Positions 56,929 through 64,000 of a stretch of 64,000 nucleotides of DNA are shown here, piece after piece (the first letter of the stretch is position 1; the number at the start of each line of letters is the position of its first letter). This DNA comes from Monosporascus cannonballus. Its lineage: Eukaryota; Ascomycota; Sordariomycetes; Xylariales. The stretch lies in NCBI GenBank assembly GCA_004154925.1, contig QJNS01000744.1, positions 66,150 to 130,149 on the forward strand, read 5' to 3'. Position numbers and translations under genes: made by a program. The notes under the pieces were generated by a model. That model was not told the DNA's origin and made no database searches. It was given only the letters and a program-made list of their open reading frames with translations.

Positions 56929-58068
56929 ATTCCCGGCCTCAGAAAGGTTTGGGATTGGACAGAAGTGATACGTTATCTACAGCGTGAAATTCCTCCAACT
57001 ATAGTTCCAAAGGCCCTGGAGCCCGGCGCAACGATTGCTTTCATCTCGCCCTCTGCCCGGCTCAACGAGGAGTTCCCCGAGGTCATGGGGCGGGCGACGG
57101 CCGTGCTCAGGGGACGCGGGTACAAGGTCCGCGAGCTGTTCACCCGGGACACGAGCATCCAATCCTCCATCGAGAGCCGGCTGTCCGAGCTGCGCACGGC
57201 GTTCTCGGACCCCGACATATCCGCCGTCATCTGCACGATCGGCGGGCCGTCCTTCACCGAGCTGCTGCCGGCCCTCATCGTGGATACGGAGCTGCAGGGC
57301 GTCATCCGCGCCAACCCCAAGATCGTGGTGGGCTACTCCGAGATCACCGGCCTGCACTGGTTCCTACATGCGGTCACCGGGCTCCGCACCTTCTACGGCC
57401 CCGGAGCCATCCCGGAGCTCGGCGAGGCCAGCTCCGTCGACGACGAGGCCTCGCCGCTCGCCTTCTGCGTCAGGCACCTCCTCCGCACCATCGCGAGTTG
57501 CGAAGCCCTAGGCGACGTCCCGCGGTCGACGACGTACGCGCCCCACATCGCCCCCTTCTTCAGCGAGCCGGCCTCCACGCAGCCGCCGAAGCTCGTCCCC
57601 ACGCCGGCGTGGGAGTGGCTGCGGCCCGGAAGGGCGCGGGGGCGACTCTTCGGCGGCTGTCTAACGGCCATGGCGCGCCTGCAGGGGGTTCGCAGTATCG
57701 TCCCGGACTGGCGGGGCCGGATCGTGTTCTTCGAGACGGCCGCAGGCGACGACGACGTTTCGGGGAACCCGCTCCCGCGGGTGTTGGCCGGCGTCGCGGA
57801 TCTTATCGCGCAGGGCGTGTTCGACGAGGCGGCGGGTTTGGTGATAGGGCGGCCGTACGGCTACGATTCCACCGGGGTGGGAGACGTTTTCGTCGGCGTA
57901 ATAAGGGGGCTCTTGTGTGAGGGGCGCATGGCGGAGAAGGATTTCCCCATTTTGTTCAATGTAGACTTTGGGAGTACGACGCCAATGGTCACATTGCCAC
58001 TCGGCGCGTTGGCAGTGCTGGATTCTGACGGGGATCAGTTCGCGATTTTGGAGCCAGGAGTTGTATAA
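56929..58068 (+). CDS. S66 family (LD-carboxypeptidase/MccF-like) protein, 5' end unresolved
   Basis: The frame is open from 56929 to the TAA at 58068 with no ATG before 57085, although residues before that (LEPGATIAFISPSARL) belong to the domain. A short upstream exon spliced at an AG near 56940 or 56961 is the likely solution. Features: GYSEITGLHW with the nucleophile Ser, RLFGGCLTAMARLQG (conserved Gly-Gly region), IVFFETA with the Glu, VIGRPYG, and NVDFGSTTPMVTLPLGALA, where the family has G-H-T with the catalytic His; here the His is Ser. Relatives cut LD-peptide bonds in murein fragments or cleave microcin-type acyl adenylates. The missing His suggests no normal peptidase activity. Rest intact, about 370 aa. 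Confidence 0.75.
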   Translation: MPGLRKVWDWTEVIRYLQREIPPTIVPKALEPGATIAFISPSARLNEEFPEVMGRATAVLRGRGYKVRELFTRDTSIQSSIESRLSELRTAFSDPDISAVICTIGGPSFTELLPALIVDTELQGVIRANPKIVVGYSEITGLHWFLHAVTGLRTFYGPGAIPELGEASSVDDEASPLAFCVRHLLRTIASCEALGDVPRSTTYAPHIAPFFSEPASTQPPKLVPTPAWEWLRPGRARGRLFGGCLTAMARLQGVRSIVPDWRGRIVFFETAAGDDDVSGNPLPRVLAGVADLIAQGVFDEAAGLVIGRPYGYDSTGVGDVFVGVIRGLLCEGRMAEKDFPILFNVDFGSTTPMVTLPLGALAVLDSDGDQFAILEPGVV

Positions 58069-60348
58069 GCTGTTCCTAACACTTTATGAAGATACCTGCA
58101 TCAACAACTATACTCATCGACCAAAGACGCGCTGGTCTCACTGGGTTTTGTTTTGTAGCGTACTACGTATAATGTATTGCCAACTGAAATCTGGTCTCTC
58201 TCTATATAAGCTGATATCTTATTCAATGTAGCTAGGAGGTGAGCTCAGGTGGTTTAGGACAGAGGAGCCAGTAGGCCGGATATAGAATGATTGAGTTCAG
58301 CCAGATCTTGCTCTCGGGTAATGAGGGGGATATTTGAGTAGTCCTAGCTCTTGACTCCCTTTGAAACCGTCTATGATAATACCAGGTCTGATGAAATGTC
58401 TGGATGAAAGCATAATATCCATCGAATTAATTCATTTGTTGGTGATATAAATGTAGGGGTTTTCGCTTAACTAGTCCACTTGCGAGTTGAAATGTGTTTA
58501 GGGGTATATTATATTATCTAGTCACATTACACACTGTTCGTCTCCAGAGTTGTCGCCTTTGCCACATGCGAAGCGACTTCCCATTCGTCTGCATGTACCG
58601 TATAATTATTACCAATGGACTTCATATTTTTCGGTGGTGCCCGAGTTGGTACTTTGGAAAACTCTCAACTATCTGAACCATCCATTTCATATATAGTTAG
58701 TAAGAAAGGCCGCCCAGTGGCTAAAATGACCATGTCCAAGTTGGATAAGGGGCTAGCCTAATGATCTGGGATCCGAAGCCTCCTTCTATAGCCGTCATCA
58801 CGATAGCCTAGACCCTTCCAGTAATGCACCCTTGGCCCTATATAACTAACCTAGAATGTAGGATATTAGATGCGCCATTATCATCCTTTCGACATAGTTA
58901 TGTAGTCCTGAGTCAGTGTAGATTCGAGGCAGCTTGAACACCTTATATTGTATTCCTAGCGCTATCGACTACTGGGAAATGAATCAGAGGCATAGCTGGT
59001 TACCTCCCCCTAGAGTATTGAGAAAGCTTTAAAGAATACCTCTGCACACAAGAACGATGACCCCGTCCAGCATGTTCTACTTGGTCCGCGCTGATTACCT
59101 GGACCCCAATTTTTAGGGTACGGAAAAGACCCTTTTGCTATCAAGGAAACCCGGGACTAGCTGGGATTGGGTGCCGGTCTGTTCTTTTCTGTGGACCTTT
59201 TAGCTTGCCGGATCTGACAGCTTACGCTTCGCTAAACTTTGACGGGGAGCCAAGAGGACATCTCAGATACGCGAGGGTTACCCACAAGGCCAAGACATAC
59301 GATTAGGCTATTGGACCAAAAACAAACACGAGGCCCGAAGGAGGGTTACTGCTGCGCACAGATATCATCTACTAGCTAGCGAAGCCAAGGCGTGTTGAGT
59401 TCACCCGTCATTCATTATGTTCGCGGCTAATTCATAGTTAGCAATTACGAGGGGAGCTCTAGTAACGTCGGTCCGTAGCTTATATGCGATGAAGTTATTC
59501 TTCGTAGCAATGCAGCCACTTGCGCTGGACTCGGGGCTAATACCATATTGGGGCAGCGGGAGCTTGTGTCACTTTATATATATATATGCATGGCTTAACG
59601 CCGGACCGCTTGGGGCTATTTCTTTCTCGTCTTTTTGGGCTGACAACTTGCCATATCCGGCAAGCCGATCCCGCTCCTTTCGCTTTGACCATTGGTCCCC
59701 CTGATATTGCGGGTCCGGCCCAACTGAAATGACAACACCCCCACGACTCCGAGTCTAGTTAGTACTGGGCGTCGAGTCCTTAACTCCAAATCCAGAGCGC
59801 TGGGAGGTCTTAATCGGAAGCGTGCTCGGGCTCCTCAACTGGAACCGACCAAATCACATCCCGCCTGTTGAGTAATTGCGATCAATTGAACGAAGCGCAT
59901 ACGACTTTGCGACGTTGCTATCTTGTCCTTTGAGGTAGTATCCAAGTCCGTTATTCCGTTCTACCCGACGCTCGTCAGTAGTAAGCGAGTTCATCGTGAC
60001 GCGAGTCTTCAGTAATCCCGGACCTATATCCTATATTATGCGGCGCGATATCACTGAAACCAAATATCATGCCACTCACCACCAGGGGATTCGCGTGGTT
60101 CTGGAAGATATAAATTATGTGCTCTGTGTCTGTCACACCAGACCTACGATTACCTCGTCGGGGCTCATCGAGAGATTCCTCGTCAATCATTATAGGTGTA
60201 ATCTGTCTCCTATACCCAGTCATTCGCTGCCACGAGCCTAGTAATTTGGTATCCGCCATGCAGTAGACAGATCGACTGCAGCTATCGATCATTTTTAATC
60301 TATCATTCGTTTAGTGCACCCCCCCAAATAAAGAAAAGATCGCCCTCG
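58069..60348. other. Gene-free stretch
   Basis: 2.3 kb, fairly AT-rich at its left end (58.0-59.0 kb), with a TA microsatellite near 59575-59587. No coding region recognised. Confidence 0.4.
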
Positions 60349-62151
60349 ATGCATTCCGCTCTTTACCTCTTCGGAGCTCTGCTGCTCACCGGAGCTGACG
60401 CTCGTTGCGTCAAGATCAGCGCATCGACGACAAGCACCGCATTGCCGTCGTCGTCAAGTGCTAGCACGTCTCCGAGCAGTGCTACTGAGCCTTATTCAAC
60501 TTTATCTTCTATTATCCTATCTTCTACGGGCTCTACTTCGTCGTTGATTGCTTCGACCAGCTCTGCCGAAGCCAGTACTACTGCTAGCCAACCTCTCTTA
60601 TCGTCCGAGACTTCGGCCCGAGCTCTTCTGAGGCTAGCACCAATACTACCAGTCAATCACTCGTGTCATCCGAGAGTGTGACGCCAAGCGGCTCGGCTAG
60701 CACGGCTAGCACGGCCAGCGCCTCGACGTCAACCAGTAGCACGTCGGTACCCACCGCTACGAACTATGTTAGGAACTACGTTCCCGATGTCGTGGATAAG
60801 CTGCGTGACTCGAGGATGAGCAAACTCGAGGAGTATCTCAAGTGGAACCCCTCTGGCAAATGTACCCTCGAGACCGTTTCGATCCGTAGAGAGTGGTCAG
60901 TTGGAGCCCGACCTCGTGAAGCTCGACGCGACTAACAGCATCTCAGAGGCGACTTGACCGACGCGGAGCGCGAGGACTACATCTCCGCCGTGAAGTGTCT
61001 TCAGTCCAAGCCTTCTCTCTTTGGGGAGGGAGTGGCGCCCGGCGCAAAAAGTCGATTCGATGACTACGTCGCCGTGCACACCAAGATGACGGATGACGTT
61101 CACTTCGTGTCTCAGTTCCTATCCTGGCACCGGTACTTGCTCTGGACCTATGAGAAGTCTCTCCGTGAGGACTGTGGATACACTGGCTACCAACCAGTGA
61201 GTAGACCCCCGAGGAAGCACTACCTCGAGTCATCATCATCATCACTAACGTTATCCTGTAGTGCTGGAATTGGGATCGGTATGCCAAGGATCCGGAGAAC
61301 TCTCCGCTCTTCAACGGAAACTCGACGTCTTTGAGCGGCAACTCCGTGCGCGGAGCTTGCGTGACTTCCGGCCCGTTCAAGGAGTATGTATCCACTTTCC
61401 TTCGTTTCAGGCGCCGCGGGACGGACCATAAAGCTAACAATTATGTAGCATGGAAGTCAATCTCGGCCCAGGAGCCTCGTTGAAATACAACCCTCGCTGC
61501 CTCAAGCGCGACATCAGCAAGTCATGGGCGTCGCGGTGCACAGCTGACAAGACAAACTCCCTCATTACTCGTTCGAAAACCATCACCAGCTTCCAGGACA
61601 CGATGCAGAGCTTCAACGGCGTGCACCCCGGCGGCCACTTCACCATCGGCGGCGACCCGGGTGGTGTAAGTTACCCAACCCAGATAATTCCGAGGTTATA
61701 GAGACGGCACTGACCAACCGCAAACAGGATCTCCACGCGTCCAACGGCGACCCGGCTTTCTACCTCCACCACGCCATGATCAACTGTCATGGAAAAGGGC
61801 ACCCCTAGCTGGGGTCTTCGGGTGATTGTTGTTCCTTTCCGAAGCCCTATATCAGTGGATCACCCACACCAAGTGGGATCACCACTTCCTAGCTTCTTAC
61901 AAGTCAATATACCCTCAAGAGCTGTGTATCTGCTCCTTAGTAAGTGTGACATCAACCATATCTAATAGATCTAGCAGATACAGGATCTGTCCACCCGCCT
62001 GACGGCCGTCGGCGGCAGGACGTCCAAGGGCCGCCCCGGCAGCCTCGATGAGGACGTCGACATCGACGTTCTCGGGGATAGCGTCAAGCTTGGCGAGCTG
62101 CTCAATACCATGGGCGGCAAGGGCGGGGACTTCTGCTATATCTACCTCTGA
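60349..62151 (+). pseudogene. Tyrosinase with Ser-rich N-terminus, broken
   Basis: Starts with signal peptide MHSALYLFGALLLTGADA and a long Ser/Thr-rich linker. Frameshifts lie in the linker (about 60610-60625), after RREWS (about 60900) and before LTDAERED (about 60952). The copper A region HTKMTDDVHFVSQFLSWHRY (last residues clipped) and copper B region LHASNGDPAFYLHHAMI each keep their three His. Introns 61197-61261, 61384-61448 and 61666-61727 are well formed. After the copper B motif about 190 bp without tyrosinase similarity (61787 to about 61978, with stops) replace the usual DRxWWxWQ link; the family's end then resumes at IQDLSTRLTAVGG and finishes LLNTMGGKGGDFCYIYL, TGA at 62149. Tyrosinases oxidise phenols for melanin-like products. 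Not functional. Confidence 0.8.
61787..61978. other. Foreign segment inside the tyrosinase gene
   Basis: About 190 bp between the copper B region and the conserved C-terminal exon. It carries short inverted pieces (for example CCCCTAGCTGGGG near 61803 and TGGATCACCC/GTGGGATCACC near 61855-61885), TAG stops and a TAGTAAGTG-like stretch near 61937. It may be a small insertion element or a scrambled intron. Confidence 0.4.
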
Positions 62152-63136
62152 GCGGATATCGGGGACATTTAGAGCGGGTGAGGTGAGAGAAGAGAAGAGG
62201 AACGATAGTTACGTGCATACGTCGGCGTCCACGCCGCAGCGAAACGCCGATAATGGGCCCATATTGGACATGGACGCTTAATGTAATTACTAATACCGAG
62301 TCTTTAACGATATTGCCATAGAGTAGGTGACCTCTTATTTGCGCTGACAACTTGAAGAGCTGTGACAACACATAAGCGAGGATCTGGACAGGGTAACTCA
62401 CTTGAGCAACCTGTTTCGTTGCCGAGTGTATACGTGAGGCCGACGAATACTCGGTATCGGCATACCGTGTCTGACCCCCCGGAGTGAAATGGCGGGCGAG
62501 ATCCTACTTGCCAAATCCGAGAGTACAACAGGGGAGTGGTCATCGTCGGGCACTGGGGTGGCTCGAAAACATTCGAGGAATCTTTAGGAACGGGTAGGGT
62601 TTGCAAGTTGGTAGCCACACCTCAAAAACAAAGGGGCCTGATATAGTGAGGTTACTCGTGCATACCATCCCGACTCTAGTGACCATCGAAACTCTTTTCT
62701 TCTACACTGTTCTGTCCCAGAGCTTCAAAGTGAAGATCCAGGATCCTTTCGGTTCGGTGGCTGATCAAAGCCGAAAATGGAGGGTGGCATGAGAGCTTGG
62801 CGGCGGCTGAGCCCTCAACGCCAAACCCCCGCCTGATCAGGCTGAGAAGCCGAATGCTGTTGCAATTTTCCCACCGCATTTCCATTTTTCCATTCTCATT
62901 TCCTTCTCCTAGGCTCTAGCGTTCAACCAGTTCGTTGAAACCTAAACATTTCCTACTCCTTTATAATGCCGAGTGTTTGATATCGTTTTGAGCGAGTTGA
63001 GCACATCGAACTTCACAAACAAGCCCCTGTGACACTACGAACCCCACCGAATCAGTCGAACCTATGACTCCAAATTCATCGTTCCCGAACACTTCACATT
63101 TTGCCCTACCTCCATGCACCCCCAAGTCCCTGGGCG
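62152..63136. other. Intergenic
   Basis: No gene seen between the tyrosinase relic and the last gene. Confidence 0.4.
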
Positions 63137-64000
63137 ATGTTGAAGAGAAAGTTTGAGCTTGAGAGTGATCAAGGGCCTATATCGAGCGTAGAGAAGAGGA
63201 GGAAGACCGACTGTGACAATACTGGGACGCCAGTGCGCAACGCTCCTGCGCGGAAGTTGGTCCATGATGATTACACAGTCGGCTGGATCTGCGCCATAAA
63301 GACTGAGTATATTGCTGCGCAAGCTTTCCTCGACGAAGAGCATGATCAACCCGAATATGTATCTCGCAATGACAACAACGACTACACATTAGGCAAGGTT
63401 GGGAATCATAATGTCGTCATGGCCGTCTTGCCCAATGGCAAGTACGGGATATCGCCTGCAGCAAGCGTTGCGAGAGATATGTTGAACAGCTTTCCCAACA
63501 TCAGAATCGGTCTGATGGTCGGCATTGGCGGTGGTGCACCGAGCCCGAAGCATGATATCCGTCTTGGGGATATCGTGGTCAGCGCTCCTCGCGTTGGGAT
63601 AGGTGGCGTATTCCAGTACGACTTTGGCAAGACGATACAAGATCAAAGCTTCCGGCCAACAGGGCTCTTAAACCAACCACCAACAGTCTTAAGGGCGGCG
63701 GTAAGTGGACTCGAAGCCCAGTACGAAAGGAAAGGGCATCGGCTTGAAGAAGCCATTACAAGCATTCTCGACAAGAATCCCAGGCTGCGGAGGAAATACA
63801 AGCGACCGGAGCCAAGCACTGACCGGCTGTATCAAAGCGGCGTTATCCATGTTGTAAACGAAGCTAGCTGTGCGAAAGCCTGTGGCGATGATCCATCGAA
63901 GTTGGTTTTTCGACCCGAAAGGAATGACGGAGAGGATAATCCGGCAATTCACTACGGCGAAATTGCCTCCGCGAACCAGCTAATGAAGGACGCTCTAATT
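63137..64000 (+). CDS. Nucleoside-phosphorylase-domain protein, NLR-like N-terminus (partial)
   Basis: Open from the ATG at 63137 to the window edge (288 codons, no stop, no intron needed). Residues 1-45 are basic and nuclear-signal-like (VEKRRKTD). From about 50 the PNP_UDP fold begins: TVGWICAIKTEYIAAQAFLD, then YTLGKVGNHNVVMAVLPNGKYGIS (part), RIGLMVGIGGGAPSPKHDIRLGD and IVVSAPRVGIGGVFQYDFGK. In fungi this purine/uridine phosphorylase-like domain is the usual N-terminal module of STAND/NLR-type proteins with NACHT or NB-ARC and repeat domains, linked to non-self recognition. The C-terminal architecture is outside the window, so NLR identity is inference; stand-alone proteins with this domain also exist. 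Confidence 0.75.
   Translation, partial: MLKRKFELESDQGPISSVEKRRKTDCDNTGTPVRNAPARKLVHDDYTVGWICAIKTEYIAAQAFLDEEHDQPEYVSRNDNNDYTLGKVGNHNVVMAVLPNGKYGISPAASVARDMLNSFPNIRIGLMVGIGGGAPSPKHDIRLGDIVVSAPRVGIGGVFQYDFGKTIQDQSFRPTGLLNQPPTVLRAAVSGLEAQYERKGHRLEEAITSILDKNPRLRRKYKRPEPSTDRLYQSGVIHVVNEASCAKACGDDPSKLVFRPERNDGEDNPAIHYGEIASANQLMKDALI

Noticed and set aside
57035..57920. Additional open plus and minus frames overlapping the S66 gene
   Set aside because: GC-rich shadows; low-complexity Arg/Ser/Ala translation and no motifs.

Overview
The window reads as nuclear DNA of a filamentous ascomycete (Pezizomycotina). Genes carry short introns (47-157 bp) with GT...AG ends and CTAAC-type branch sites. There is a Zn2Cys6 regulator, several secreted carbohydrate-active enzymes, and an AT-rich left end whose broken transposon genes show C-to-T / G-to-A decay typical of repeat-induced point mutation (RIP). 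The species cannot be named from the sequence.

Layout. 1-3.5 kb: AT-rich transposon graveyard. A minus-strand Ty3/gypsy-type element (LTR 2125-2476, gag, protease, running off the left edge) faces a second LTR copy in the opposite orientation (3119-3493). A decayed Cys-motif gene lies between the two LTRs. 3.6-7.2 kb: degenerate DNA with a broken kinase (APH-type) gene. 7.2-16.1 kb: a compact, intact group of thioesterase, short-chain dehydrogenase, Zn2Cys6 transcription factor, alpha/beta hydrolase and 3-beta-HSD-like membrane dehydrogenase. It looks like the tailoring and regulatory part of a metabolic cluster, but no backbone enzyme is visible. 16.7-17.6 kb: intact GH11 xylanase. 17.7-31 kb: gene-poor, with only a small conserved protein (22.1 kb), a tiny secreted protein (25.0-25.3 kb) and a GC-rich island of unknown origin (19-20.6 kb). 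31-33.4 kb: mitochondrial ABC transporter of the Atm1 type, the clearest housekeeping gene here.

36-44 kb: a membrane protein, then three secreted carbohydrate-related genes (EGF plus beta-propeller protein, GH43-type protein, CBM9-like protein). 45.5-45.8 kb: a frameshifted relic of a hypervirulence-associated TUDOR (DUF2945) gene. 47-55.5 kb: two diverged, broken copies of one family, whose C-terminal core resembles the TET/JBP type of 2-oxoglutarate/Fe(II) dioxygenase, on either side of an intact phosphoketolase gene. 56-64 kb: a small secreted cysteine protein, an S66 (LD-carboxypeptidase/MccF-like) protein lacking the expected catalytic His, a tyrosinase pseudogene split by about 190 bp of foreign sequence, and at the right edge the start of a gene with a nucleoside-phosphorylase domain of the kind found at the N-terminus of fungal NLR-like (STAND) proteins.

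Taken together this is accessory-type sequence: secreted enzymes and effector-like proteins, many pseudogenes and decayed repeats, around a few conserved genes (Atm1, phosphoketolase). All exon models were made by eye from reading frame, splice consensus and family resemblance; none was checked by alignment or transcripts.
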